Shown here piece after piece: positions 44,078-53,351 of a stretch of 64,000 nt of DNA. The translations under genes and the position numbers were made by a program. The stretch is taken from assembly GCA_964605385.1 (NCBI GenBank), contig CAZSCK010000001.1, positions 1 to 64,000 of the forward strand, given 5' to 3'. This stretch comes from JAGLTQ01 sp964605385 (GTDB lineage: Bacteria > Pseudomonadota > Gammaproteobacteria > UBA6429 > Thiohalophilaceae). Positions within the stretch are counted from its first letter, which is position 1. Every line of letters begins with the position of its first letter. Under the pieces are notes generated by a model. It saw only the letters and a program-made list of their open reading frames with translations, had not been told where the DNA came from and searched no databases.

Positions 44078-47000
44078 ATGAATAATCTTATCGAGTATTT
44101 CCTACAACGCTCAATGTTAGTTAAGTTAATATTTCTGGCTGTAATGGTATTTGGAATCAATCAAATGTTTACCATTAAAAAAGAAGGGTTTCCTGCTGTT
44201 GAACTTAACAAAATAACTGTAAGCACCATTTATCGTGGCGCATCTGCTGAAGATGTTGAGCTGAATGTAACAACAAAGCTGGAAGAAGAACTTCGTGAAG
44301 TTAGTGGCCTTTATGAAGTTACATCAACATCAAGAGAAAATTTTTCATCCATTATTATTCAGGCAGATGAAGATGCTAATCCCAGAGCACTAACTATTAT
44401 CGTAAATGACATTAAACAAGCTATCGATCAAACACGTGATTTACCTCTCGACCTTGATGAGCTTCCTGTTGTTGATGTTATTTCAACGGCTGACACACCC
44501 ATTATTTCAATAAACTTGTTTGGTGAACATAGCAAATTAAGACATATCCTACCTATTATTGAACGTTCTATCGAATCTCTTCCTGGTGTTTCCGGTGCTG
44601 ATAAAATTGGTTATTTTGATCGAGAAATCCATATTGAAATTGATCCGATTAAAGCTAAAAAATTACGTATTAGTTTATCTGAAGTTCTTGCTGCAATTCA
44701 GTCTCGTAACTTGCGTACAACTGGTGGTACCCTTGAATCTTATATGAATGAACAAACTGTTATCAGTTTAAACAAATTCAATAATCCTGAAGAAGTTGAA
44801 AACGTTATTCTACGAGCAAATATTTCAGGTCAAATTGTTAAAATTAAAGATATCGCATCAGTTACTCTTCGTGAAAAAGATGAGAACTTTATTGTCCGTA
44901 ATGAAGGTAAGCCAGGCATGAACCTGGTTATCCGTAAAAATAGAGATGCGGATATAATAAAAACATTAGAAAGGGTCAAGGAACATATGGCCGGGAAAAC
45001 ATTACCCGAAGGTGTTGGCTTTTCTTATTCAAATGACCAATCAACAAAAACTCGATTACGACTTCAGGTTCTTGGCGGCAATGCCATACTTGGTTTCACC
45101 TTAGTAACTATTATCCTTATGCTGGCATTAAGTCGTCAAGCTGCATTCTGGACAGCAATGAGTGTACCTTTCTCCCTGTTGGGTAGCTTTATTATACTTC
45201 CCTACTTTGGAGTCAGCATTAATGCTATTTCACTTGCAGGTTTTGTTCTGGTATTAGGCTTACTGGTTGATGATGCCATTGTTATTGCTGAAAAAATCAC
45301 ACTCTACCAGGAACAAGGATTATCACCTAAAGAAGCAGCTCTAAAAGGTGCAAGAGCAATGTGGCGTCCTGTTATGGTTGCAAGTGTAACGACCATACTT
45401 GCATTTAGTCCTATGTTTTACATTGGCGGCATGCCCGGAAAATTTGCCTGGGCAATTCCTGCTGTTGTAATTGTCGCTCTAATAGTCAGCTTATTTGAAT
45501 GTTTCTTTTTACTTCCTCACCATTTAACATCAGGAAAGAATTTAAAAACAAAAAGTAAACCAGAGTGGATATTAAAAGTTGAAAACTTTTATCAGAATTT
45601 ACTCGAAAAACTACTTCACCGTCGTTATCTTGTTTTATTAACAATGCTATTGATACTTTCATCAAGCATATTTCTCGTAAAGAGTTCAATGAAGTTTCAG
45701 ATTTTTCCACAAGATGGGGTTGAACGTTTCTATCTAAAACTGGAAATGCAACGCGGTGCATCACTCAAAGCAACTGAAAAACGTTTAACAGAGCTTGAAC
45801 ATCATATTGGTGAACTGCCAAAGAGTGAACTCGAATCTTATTCCACTCGTGTTGGTACCTTATCAACAACATTATCTCAAAACCGTGGAGATCACAGCCA
45901 CTGGGGAATAATTAGTGTTTTCCTGACAGGTGAAGCTAATCGTTCTCGAACTGCAGATGACATTATCGAGTCATTAAGAAAAACCGTGCCGACGAACAAA
46001 GGTGAAATTTTAATTTTTGAGAAAAAGCGTGTCGGGCCAGCCATAGGCAAACCGGCAGAAATTCGTATTAGCGCAAATAATGATAGCTTAAGAAAAAAAA
46101 CGGCAACAGAAATCAAGGATTTTATAAGCTCATTGCCTGGCGTTGTTGATGTTGAAACAGATAACAAACCAGGTAAGGATCAACTTATAGTAAATATTGA
46201 TTATACAAAATTAGCCGAAGTTGGTTTAAAAGTTAAAGATGTCGCAGATGCATTACGTGTAACTTATGATGGCATGCTGGTAAGTTCAACAACAAGCGTT
46301 GATGAAACCATTGAATACCGCGTTATTGTCGATCCAAAATACCGCAACAACCAGGATATGCTATTTAAAATTCCGGTTAAAAACAATCGTGGCCAGGTGA
46401 TGAACTTGAGTGATCTATTATCATTATCACATGGTCAGGGACCACTGGAATTCCAGCATATAAATGGTATTAGAACTGAAACGATTAGTGCTGATTTAGA
46501 TCCTGTGATCACAAGTCCTAAAATAATTCAGAAAAAACTAGTTGATAAATTTAAAAGTGAATGGCTAAAACATCCTGAATTAAAAGTTGCCTTTGCAGGC
46601 GAAGCACGAGAACAAAATAAAATTTTTGGTGGTTTCCTCAGAGCTGGTATTGTTGCTCTTGTATCTATTTATCTGGTTGTTGCCTTATTACTTAATTCGT
46701 TTGGCCAATCCTTTATTGTTATGTCGGTTATTCCTTTTGCCGTTATTGGCGTTATTTGGGCCTTTTATTTTCATAACATGCCATTATCCTTTTTCTCCAC
46801 TATGGGAACATTAGGTTTAGTCGGGGTTGTTGTTAATGGCACGATTATAATGGTTACCGAGGTTAACAGGGGATTAGCGCATAAACCTGAATCAAACCTT
46901 GTGCAAACTATTGTATCTGCGGCTAAAAACAGACTTCGTCCTGTCTTATTAACCACATTAACAACAGTAGCAGGCTTATTACCAACAGCATATGGTATTG

Positions 47001-47170
47001 GTGGAAAAGATGGCTTGATCATGCCTCTCACTATGGCAATGGCTTATGGTTTGATGTTTGCAACACTCATCACATTAATATTAACGCCTACCCTCTTAGT
47101 TATTGGTCATGATATTGCGCATTTGTTAGGCCGTGGTTCAAAACATGAAAGAGGACATGCACCAGCATAA
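44078..47170 (+). CDS. RND-family (AcrB/HAE1-like) inner-membrane efflux pump
   Basis: 1030 residues. A helix near 12-30 is followed by a large periplasmic loop, helices 2-7 (about 335-540), a second loop, then helices 8-12 (about 845-1015). The proton-relay pair Asp398-Asp399 lies in GLLVDDAIVIAE. It exports drugs, detergents or lipids using the proton gradient. The C-terminal tail ends in a His-rich stretch (RGSKHERGHAPA). A tripartite pump needs an MFP adaptor, which is not encoded in this cluster. Confidence 0.92.
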   Translation: MNNLIEYFLQRSMLVKLIFLAVMVFGINQMFTIKKEGFPAVELNKITVSTIYRGASAEDVELNVTTKLEEELREVSGLYEVTSTSRENFSSIIIQADEDANPRALTIIVNDIKQAIDQTRDLPLDLDELPVVDVISTADTPIISINLFGEHSKLRHILPIIERSIESLPGVSGADKIGYFDREIHIEIDPIKAKKLRISLSEVLAAIQSRNLRTTGGTLESYMNEQTVISLNKFNNPEEVENVILRANISGQIVKIKDIASVTLREKDENFIVRNEGKPGMNLVIRKNRDADIIKTLERVKEHMAGKTLPEGVGFSYSNDQSTKTRLRLQVLGGNAILGFTLVTIILMLALSRQAAFWTAMSVPFSLLGSFIILPYFGVSINAISLAGFVLVLGLLVDDAIVIAEKITLYQEQGLSPKEAALKGARAMWRPVMVASVTTILAFSPMFYIGGMPGKFAWAIPAVVIVALIVSLFECFFLLPHHLTSGKNLKTKSKPEWILKVENFYQNLLEKLLHRRYLVLLTMLLILSSSIFLVKSSMKFQIFPQDGVERFYLKLEMQRGASLKATEKRLTELEHHIGELPKSELESYSTRVGTLSTTLSQNRGDHSHWGIISVFLTGEANRSRTADDIIESLRKTVPTNKGEILIFEKKRVGPAIGKPAEIRISANNDSLRKKTATEIKDFISSLPGVVDVETDNKPGKDQLIVNIDYTKLAEVGLKVKDVADALRVTYDGMLVSSTTSVDETIEYRVIVDPKYRNNQDMLFKIPVKNNRGQVMNLSDLLSLSHGQGPLEFQHINGIRTETISADLDPVITSPKIIQKKLVDKFKSEWLKHPELKVAFAGEAREQNKIFGGFLRAGIVALVSIYLVVALLLNSFGQSFIVMSVIPFAVIGVIWAFYFHNMPLSFFSTMGTLGLVGVVVNGTIIMVTEVNRGLAHKPESNLVQTIVSAAKNRLRPVLLTTLTTVAGLLPTAYGIGGKDGLIMPLTMAMAYGLMFATLITLILTPTLLVIGHDIAHLLGRGSKHERGHAPA

Positions 47171-47349
47171 CTTTAGCTATACTATTAACGCGTATAATGG
47201 TTGGACTTGCGATAGTGCCTCGTGACGAAGTTAAGTTGATTTTTTCAGAATTAGCAAGGATGAGAAACATATTTAATAATGAAATCTATGCAGGAATGAT
47301 CATTGTTATCGCACTGACTACCATTTTGCCACCTCTTATAATGAAGTGA
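47169..47349 (+). pseudogene. Remnant of a CPA-type cation/proton antiporter C-terminus
   Basis: Frame 47197-47349 (50 codons, TGA stop) reads MVGLAIVPRDEVKLIFSEL and ends TTILPPLIMK. This matches the family pattern G-x-x-x-VPRGEV-x-LIF ... TT-x-x-PP-x-x-x of Na+/H+ and K+/H+ antiporters. The same frame continues back to about 47169 (SITLAILLTRI) and then runs into the RND gene's end. The rest of the antiporter is missing, so this is the scar of a deletion that brought the RND operon here. The downstream region to 47440 holds nothing else. Confidence 0.75.
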
Positions 47350-47440
47350 AGTTATAACCGTTATAATACTTCTTGTATTTTCATTGTAATAACATTGAAA
47401 TTAAATAATAAGGTTATTTATTTTTAATTAGACAAATAAA

Positions 47441-47476
47441 AAAGAGACTTCACCATATCCACTGTGAAGTCTCTTT
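47441..47476. terminator. Bidirectional intrinsic terminator
   Basis: AAAGAGACTTCAC and GTGAAGTCTCTTT pair perfectly over 13 bp with a 10-base loop and A/T runs on both sides. It separates the plus-strand RND unit and antiporter remnant from the minus-strand sulfur-transport pair. Confidence 0.93.
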
Positions 47477-47500
47477 TTAAGCATTATCAGTTTATATAAC

Positions 47501-47917
47501 TTATGCGCTATTACATGAGCCCACATCCCATAAGAAATATTTTGCATGCATTTTACGATAAAGTAACACACCCAGATAAATACCAAACAATGTTATGACA
47601 GCAGGTAATTTTCCCTGCCCCAGTTGAACAAAAACAAGACTCGGACATGCACCTGTCACAGCCCAGCCAAAACCAAATAACATGCTACCCGGTAATGTTC
47701 CCGGCTGAATAAATTTATTCTGGCGTTGAAGGCGATTTTTAAATATCAAACCGGCTACCATGAGTAATCCGACTGAACCGGCAAAGGTTAAAAACATTCT
47801 TAAATCAACAAATGAAAACATTTTGTTAATTTCATTATAGTCTGCAAAGCCAATACGCGCGAGAATAAAGCCCATTGCTGTACCTAAAACACCGTAAATT
47901 AAATATTTTTTAAACAT
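47501..47917 (-). CDS. YeeE/YedE-type (DUF6691) sulfur-transport half protein, second subunit
   Basis: 138 residues with four membrane helices. The motif GFGWAVTGACPSLVFVQLG with its Cys is typical of the second half of YeeE/YedE transporters. Members move thiosulfate or related sulfur compounds. It starts 13 bases after the partner gene. The C-terminus has an unusual late Cys (VGSCNSA). Confidence 0.87.
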   Translation of the reverse strand: MFKKYLIYGVLGTAMGFILARIGFADYNEINKMFSFVDLRMFLTFAGSVGLLMVAGLIFKNRLQRQNKFIQPGTLPGSMLFGFGWAVTGACPSLVFVQLGQGKLPAVITLFGIYLGVLLYRKMHAKYFLWDVGSCNSA

Positions 47918-47930
47918 AGACAGCCTTCCC

Positions 47931-48563
47931 TTACATCATCGAATTCATCAAAATTGTAAGTGCTGTTGCACTACCAAAAAATATCACTGTTGATAACAGG
48001 CTGGCAGGAATAAGTTGTGCACATCCACTTAAGCCGTGACCCGATGTACAACCACCTGCCATCTGTGTACCAAATCCAACCATCATTCCACCAAATAATA
48101 AAGCCAGCCAGGCTTCACCTGTATTTTCAAAAATTTTAGTATGTAATGCACTCAATTCGGTACTTAAAGAAAAATCGCCCGTTGTAATACTGGCTATGTA
48201 TGAACCTAAAAACATCGTAACTAAAAATAATACATGCACCGTCCAGGGGGTATAGTCTTGCTTCAATTTAAGTTCATCTGTAACCTCAGCATTAGCTTCG
48301 CCCTCTCTGCGTTGAGGCATATCGTCAAGAGCACCCTCTCCAAATTCTGCCATGGTCATTGCCATAAGATCATCTTTAACCTGCTCTTGATTTCCATCAA
48401 GAACCTCAGCAGATGCTTTTAATATTGCATCATCTTTACGTCGAGCGATACTTAACCAGCTACCGGATACACCTAATGGTTTTCCTGTTAATAAACTAAA
48501 AATAACAGAAAATAATCCAAGGGCTAAAGCCCCTATCCACCATGACCAGTATTCCATAATCAA
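47931..48563 (-). CDS. YeeE/YedE family sulfur-transport protein, first subunit
   Basis: 210 residues. Membrane helices lie near 5-25, 105-125, 150-170 and 185-208. The motif GGCTSGHGLSGCAQL contains the conserved Cys pair seen in YeeE (thiosulfate uptake). A charged insert of about 65 residues (DDAILKASAEVLD onward) lies between helix 1 and the core. It probably pairs with the downstream DUF6691 protein. The exported rhodanese nearby handles the same kind of sulfur chemistry. Confidence 0.87.
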   Translation of the reverse strand: MIMEYWSWWIGALALGLFSVIFSLLTGKPLGVSGSWLSIARRKDDAILKASAEVLDGNQEQVKDDLMAMTMAEFGEGALDDMPQRREGEANAEVTDELKLKQDYTPWTVHVLFLVTMFLGSYIASITTGDFSLSTELSALHTKIFENTGEAWLALLFGGMMVGFGTQMAGGCTSGHGLSGCAQLIPASLLSTVIFFGSATALTILMNSMM

Positions 48564-48573
48564 ATCCTCTTTT

Positions 48574-49185
48574 TTAACGACTAAATGGATTTAGTTTTTT
48601 CAATAAACTTACTATACCTTTGATTTCTAATTCTTCATCATCGGTGTTGGTATTCACAGTATTTTTACTTGCTGTGATTTTGCTTTCTAAATGAGGATGT
48701 GTATCCATAAAGGCTTTAATTACTTGCGCGCATTCTGTGAAGTTTTTATGTTTGGCAACAAATAGTGCATTAGCCCCTTTATTATTTGTATTGAAAGGGT
48801 TACAGCCTTCTTCTAGTAAAATATTTACAATTTCTAGATTTCCAACACTTGCAGCCGCCATTAAAGGTGTTGAACCATCAGATGAATTAACCTGTGCTGT
48901 TGCCATTTTTGAAGCAAACATGGATTTAACCATTGAGACCCGCCCTTTTAAAATTGCATTAAAAAGTGCGGTTCCACCCATCTCTTCCTTACTTTTGGTT
49001 TTCTTCTCGATCATTTTGCCATTTGGCAATAATGTAATTGGAACAGTAGCCCCTTTTACACTCAGTTGATAACGTGCACATTTTGTAAAGTCACCATCAC
49101 AAAAATGTTTTTTCCAGATAGCTAAAGCAGGTTCCATTGCAAACTGTGCAAATAATGGACAATCCGTAGAATGTGAACAAGCCAT
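48574..49185 (-). CDS. Ankyrin-repeat protein with an N-terminal Cys cluster
   Basis: 203 residues. The N-terminal 40 residues hold Cys3, Cys9, Cys28 and Cys34 in a pattern (CPLFAQF, then FCDGDFTKCARYQL) suggesting a metal or cluster site. Two to three ankyrin repeats follow (about 70-165: GGTALFNAILKGR, GSTPLMAAASVGN, GANALFVAKHKN). No signal peptide is seen, so it is cytoplasmic. It is first in a minus-strand unit with the YeeE/YedE pair (10-base gap), so it may be a scaffold or regulator of sulfur uptake; that is inference. Confidence 0.8.
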   Translation of the reverse strand: MACSHSTDCPLFAQFAMEPALAIWKKHFCDGDFTKCARYQLSVKGATVPITLLPNGKMIEKKTKSKEEMGGTALFNAILKGRVSMVKSMFASKMATAQVNSSDGSTPLMAAASVGNLEIVNILLEEGCNPFNTNNKGANALFVAKHKNFTECAQVIKAFMDTHPHLESKITASKNTVNTNTDDEELEIKGIVSLLKKLNPFSR

Positions 49186-49430
49186 AATTCATTTCCCCAA
49201 AATAGTATTTAGTAATATATATTACTTCTATAATATTATCGGCACGATTCAGACAAATATTAGCAATTATTAAATATATTCATCAAACAATGTCTTTTAA
49301 AAACAATAACTTATAAGGTTTAATATTTAAATATAATAAGCTCTTAACTTTTTAGTCTAATATTACTCATAGTAGGGTAAATACTTAGAAATTATGCGAA
49401 CGATAGTAAATTAGAGTGATAATCTGGATA

Positions 49431-50210
49431 TTATGCAAAAGATGGCAAATTGAGTGTTTTCGGCAAAATAAATTCTTCAGGATAATCCACCCTTACAAGA
49501 TACAAACCATAAGGTGCAGCGGTAATTCCACCTAATGTACGATCTTTTAACTCCAGAACTTCTTTAGCCCAGTCGGGTTCTTGCTCACCAGCACCAATGG
49601 TCATTAATACACCCGCCATATTTCTCACCATATGATGTAAAAATGCATTTGCTTCAATATCCAGAAAAATAAAGTTTCCCTGCCGTGTGATATCAAACTG
49701 ATGAAGTGTTCGAACAGGTGATTTTGCCTGACAGCCTAATGCACGATAAGAAGAAAAGTCATGCTCACCTATTAAATAATTAGCTGCTTGTTGCATACGC
49801 TGTTCATCAAACTCACGGTAATCCCATGTTACTAATCCATTTAAATAAGAAGGTCGAACATTTCGTGAAAAAATAACATAGCGATATGCTCGTCGGAAGG
49901 CTTTAAAGCGTGCATGGAATTCATCACTGATTTCCTGTGCCCACAATATAGTGACACCATCAGGCAGGTTTGCATTGACCCCCTTCACCCATTGATAAGG
50001 TTCACGTGTTACATCGGTATCAAAATGGATAATTTGTTCGGTAGCATGCACACCAGTATCGGTTCGCCCGGCACATACAACGCGCACAAAATGATTCGCA
50101 ACTTTGCTTAATGCTTTTTCAACGGCTTCCTGAACAGAAGGCGAATGGTCTTGAAATTGCCATCCACAAAAAGGGCGTCCATCGTATTCTATGCCAAGTG
50201 CGATTCTCAT
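49431..50210 (-). CDS. truA: tRNA pseudouridine(38-40) synthase TruA
   Basis: 259 residues. The catalytic Asp is in RTDTGVHATEQ; EYDGRPFCGWQFQ and FLHHMVRNMAGVL are the usual flanking motifs. It converts U38-U40 of tRNA anticodon arms to pseudouridine. It follows fimV as in Pseudomonas, but trpF, its usual downstream neighbour, lies 15 kb away. Confidence 0.97.
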   Translation of the reverse strand: MRIALGIEYDGRPFCGWQFQDHSPSVQEAVEKALSKVANHFVRVVCAGRTDTGVHATEQIIHFDTDVTREPYQWVKGVNANLPDGVTILWAQEISDEFHARFKAFRRAYRYVIFSRNVRPSYLNGLVTWDYREFDEQRMQQAANYLIGEHDFSSYRALGCQAKSPVRTLHQFDITRQGNFIFLDIEANAFLHHMVRNMAGVLMTIGAGEQEPDWAKEVLELKDRTLGGITAAPYGLYLVRVDYPEEFILPKTLNLPSFA

Positions 50211-50252
50211 GCTGTTATACTTTACTTATATCCTAAGTTTATAAACAAGAAA

Positions 50253-50274
50253 GCCACACCAAATATGGTGTGGC
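50253..50274 (-). terminator. Hairpin between fimV and truA
   Basis: GCCACACCA pairs with TGGTGTGGC over 9 bp with a 4-base loop; on the minus strand a T-rich TTTCTTGTTT follows. It could terminate or attenuate the fimV transcript before truA. Confidence 0.75.
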
Positions 50275-50327
50275 CTTAATAAAGTTGCAAGTTTTTATTG
50301 TAAAAACTTAATCAACTTAATGGAGCT

Positions 50328-53300
50328 TTACGCAATTTGTCCCAATAACGATTGCGCTTCTTCTTTTTGTGTACTGCTTCCCTCATCCATTACCTCGTCC
50401 AGAATACTACGTGCGCCTTCTGGATCACCCATATCAATATAGGCTTTGGCAAGATCTAATTTTGTTCCAACTTCATCACTACCACCCAGATCTTCATCCG
50501 CGGTATCTGCAGCATCAAGGTTTAAATCTAATGAACTTTCATCTGTACTTCCGGTATCAAAATCTAAACTGACATCAGCCGTTTCATCTCCACCAATATC
50601 AAGATTAAAGTCTAAGCCACTGTCATCTGTAGAATCTGCTGTATCCATATCAAGATTCAAATCTAAATCTGCGGCGGGTTCTTCTGCTACAACTTCATCT
50701 CCAACATCTAAATTAAAATCAAGACCGGCATCTTCTGTAACAAGATCTTCTGTTCCCATATCCAGATTAAAATCAAGATCAGCTGCAGCTTCTTCAGTAG
50801 AAGAAGCATCTCCACCAATATCAAGATTGAAATCCATCTCAGCAGCATCGCTTTCACCTAAATCAAGGTTAAAGTCCACATCATCACTTGATAATTCTGC
50901 AGAAGCACTTAAATCAGCGGCAGCAAAAACACCTGTTTCTAAACCAATATCCATCACCTGACTATCTGTCATGCCCATACCAATATCATCAATAGCAGGA
51001 ACTTCACCTGTTGCAGCAATGTCCGCGACGGCTCCACCAGCTTGATTAAATAAAGGATTCTCTGGAGCAATCTCTGTTCCCATAGCAACAACTTTTGCCC
51101 ACAATGGATTTTCTGCTTCTGCACCACCTAGACTTGCATAAAAATCTTCTGCTGATGATTCAAATGCATCTTTATTTTGTGTTGCGTGATATAGCTCAAG
51201 TAACTTGGCACGAAGTTCCATACGATCAGGTTCATTTTGAATAGCTTCATTTAGTCTTTCTTCTGCAGCTTCATAGCGACCATATGCCATAAAGACATCG
51301 GCTTCAGTTAAAGGATCAACTTCACTATCATCTGCTTCAATCGCACTTGCGCCACTCATAGCAAAGTCACTCAAGAATGAAGACTCTTCTGAGAATGTTG
51401 TTGAGTCTCCACTTGGAGTACCCACCGCATCAGTTGCTACCGTTGCAGCACCCGTGAGTATGCTTTCCTGAAAATTATCACCCTGGCGACGACGTTTAAT
51501 CACAATCACAACTATAATCAATAAGACTAATAGAATCGGTGCAGCAATAAAGAGTATGCTATCACTGCCTAAATTTAAGCCCGCAAAAACAGCTCCAATT
51601 GAAGCAACAACTCCCATCACAGTATCCATAATGCCTTGTTCTGCATCAGCAGGAGTCTTTGCTTTTTCTTGCTCAGCAATTTCTGCTGCGAGTTCAACAG
51701 GCGATTTTTCAGGTTTAACTTGAGGTTCTGTTACTTCAGCTTTTTCAGGCTCTTCTGTTACAACTGGTTCTTCAACAAGCTCGGGAGTAGCTCCTGCTAC
51801 TACAGATGTTTCTGCTGGCATCGTTTCTTGCTGAACAGGTACTTTTACGGGTTGTTGATCTAAACTGGATAATTGTTGTTGTAACGCAGCCAGCTCATCA
51901 TCTTTAACAGAGATAGAACGTTGTAAACGATTAAGTTCATCTTCAAGTGATTGAAGCTTATTGTTTAATGCAACATTACGTGTACGCATAGTACCCGCAT
52001 CTGTTTTAGTCTGGCGCAATTGATCTTGCATTGTCGCCAAATCATTATTTAAACTTTCTTCATTAGCACCACCACCAGCAGTTAAACTTTCACCATCGGG
52101 AGATGATAAAGTTAATTCACCGGAAGTATCCGCAATTTCAGTATCAGTTGCAGCAATATCATCACCCACCATAATAGGCTGGATACCTGCTGCTTCTGCA
52201 ACTTGTTGGCGATAATTATTCCAGACACCAGTTTGCTCAACATAAGCGTTTGCTGCTTCTTTACGTGACATAGCGTTCAATGCGGAAGGATCATCAATTC
52301 GTAAAACATGTCCTACTTTTAAACGATGAACATTGTTATCTATAAAGGCATCTGGATTATTTTGTAATAATGCCATCATGACCTGATGAACACTAACACT
52401 CTCATCTCCCTGGCGAAGCTTCTCAGCAATATTCCAAAGATTATCACCCGCTTTAATAATACCGTAATCTAAGTCACCCATTTCTCCGGATAATTCAGCA
52501 TCAGCATAAACGGGTTCTTCCTCGCTAATATAGTCATCAGATTCGTTATAAGCCGTTAAAGGAATACGCGGCCATAATTCACCCGGGGTATCCTCATCAA
52601 CAAATGCCGATTCAGGATCAAATTCTTCAACTGCCGGTTCTTCGACTTCGACAACTACCGCTTCAACAGGAGGAGGAATATCAGCAGAAAGTTCTGGCTC
52701 AACCATTTCAACAACTGGCTCAACTTCTTCAACAACAATAGCTTCTACTGGTTCCGGTATTAATTCAGGCATCGGTGCAGGTTCTGCAACAGGCTCTACA
52801 AATGGAGAAGGTTCTTCAACCACTGCAACAACAGGCTCTTCAATTACAGGTTCTGGAACAACTTCAGCTTTCACTTCCGGAGCCATTGTTTCGGCCATAA
52901 CAGGAGCAGGAGCTGCAACAACTTGCTTTGGAGCACGACCAGGAGGATCAATTAACATGGTGTATTCACGAAGCATACGACCATTTTTCCAGTTCAATTC
53001 TAAAAGGAAATTCATGAACGGTTCACGTACAGTTTCTGTCGTGGTTACTTTTATATAGTAATCACCGTTTGCACGTTGTTTAACTTTAAACTTGAGTTTA
53101 TTTAGAAGAGCAGTGCGATCAATACCTGAACGGAGAAAGGCTTCTTCCGTTGCAAGATTAATTGTCAAACTCTGAATATCGTTTGCGCTTGCCGATAATA
53201 AAGCAACTTCCGCATTCAATTTTTCATTCAAAGAGGACTTTAACTTTATTCCACCAAACCCCAGTGCCTGTACAGACAAAGGTGACATCGTTAAACCCGC

Positions 53301-53333
53301 TGATATTACTAAAATGGCTACCTTACGCAGCAT
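50328..53333 (-). CDS. fimV: FimV/HubP-family polar organiser, LysM and TPR domains
   Basis: About 1001 residues from the ATG at 53331-53333 (GGAGAG just upstream). Signal sequence 1-24, the conserved FimV N-domain (GGIKLKSSLNEKLNAEV onward), a long Pro/Glu/Val-rich stretch (about 150-260), a LysM domain near 290-350 (IKAGDNLWNIAEKL), a coiled coil near 430-490, one membrane helix near 585-605 and a long acidic cytoplasmic tail. The tail has tandem DFNLDIG-type repeats and ends in the FimV C-terminal TPR motif. It organises polar proteins such as type IV pili and chemotaxis arrays. Confidence 0.94.
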   Translation of the reverse strand: MLRKVAILVISAGLTMSPLSVQALGFGGIKLKSSLNEKLNAEVALLSASANDIQSLTINLATEEAFLRSGIDRTALLNKLKFKVKQRANGDYYIKVTTTETVREPFMNFLLELNWKNGRMLREYTMLIDPPGRAPKQVVAAPAPVMAETMAPEVKAEVVPEPVIEEPVVAVVEEPSPFVEPVAEPAPMPELIPEPVEAIVVEEVEPVVEMVEPELSADIPPPVEAVVVEVEEPAVEEFDPESAFVDEDTPGELWPRIPLTAYNESDDYISEEEPVYADAELSGEMGDLDYGIIKAGDNLWNIAEKLRQGDESVSVHQVMMALLQNNPDAFIDNNVHRLKVGHVLRIDDPSALNAMSRKEAANAYVEQTGVWNNYRQQVAEAAGIQPIMVGDDIAATDTEIADTSGELTLSSPDGESLTAGGGANEESLNNDLATMQDQLRQTKTDAGTMRTRNVALNNKLQSLEDELNRLQRSISVKDDELAALQQQLSSLDQQPVKVPVQQETMPAETSVVAGATPELVEEPVVTEEPEKAEVTEPQVKPEKSPVELAAEIAEQEKAKTPADAEQGIMDTVMGVVASIGAVFAGLNLGSDSILFIAAPILLVLLIIVVIVIKRRRQGDNFQESILTGAATVATDAVGTPSGDSTTFSEESSFLSDFAMSGASAIEADDSEVDPLTEADVFMAYGRYEAAEERLNEAIQNEPDRMELRAKLLELYHATQNKDAFESSAEDFYASLGGAEAENPLWAKVVAMGTEIAPENPLFNQAGGAVADIAATGEVPAIDDIGMGMTDSQVMDIGLETGVFAAADLSASAELSSDDVDFNLDLGESDAAEMDFNLDIGGDASSTEEAAADLDFNLDMGTEDLVTEDAGLDFNLDVGDEVVAEEPAADLDLNLDMDTADSTDDSGLDFNLDIGGDETADVSLDFDTGSTDESSLDLNLDAADTADEDLGGSDEVGTKLDLAKAYIDMGDPEGARSILDEVMDEGSSTQKEEAQSLLGQIA
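50505..50885 (-). repeat. Tandem acidic DFNLD(I/V/M/L)G repeats in the FimV tail
   Basis: About eight units of the pattern LDFNLDIG separated by 8-14 acidic residues. Variants include VDFNLDLG, MDFNLDIG, LDLNLDMD, LDFNLDIG and LDLNLDAA. The nucleotide repeat unit is degenerate, so length changes by slippage are possible. Similar acidic repeats bind partner proteins in HubP. Confidence 0.88.
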
Positions 53334-53351
53334 AACAACTCTCCACTTCAT

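Noticed and set aside
50369..50961. Plus-strand frames of 67 and 171 codons over the FimV tail, Ser/Lys-rich repeats
   Set aside because: Reverse-complement artefacts of the DFNLD repeats; the real frame is fimV.
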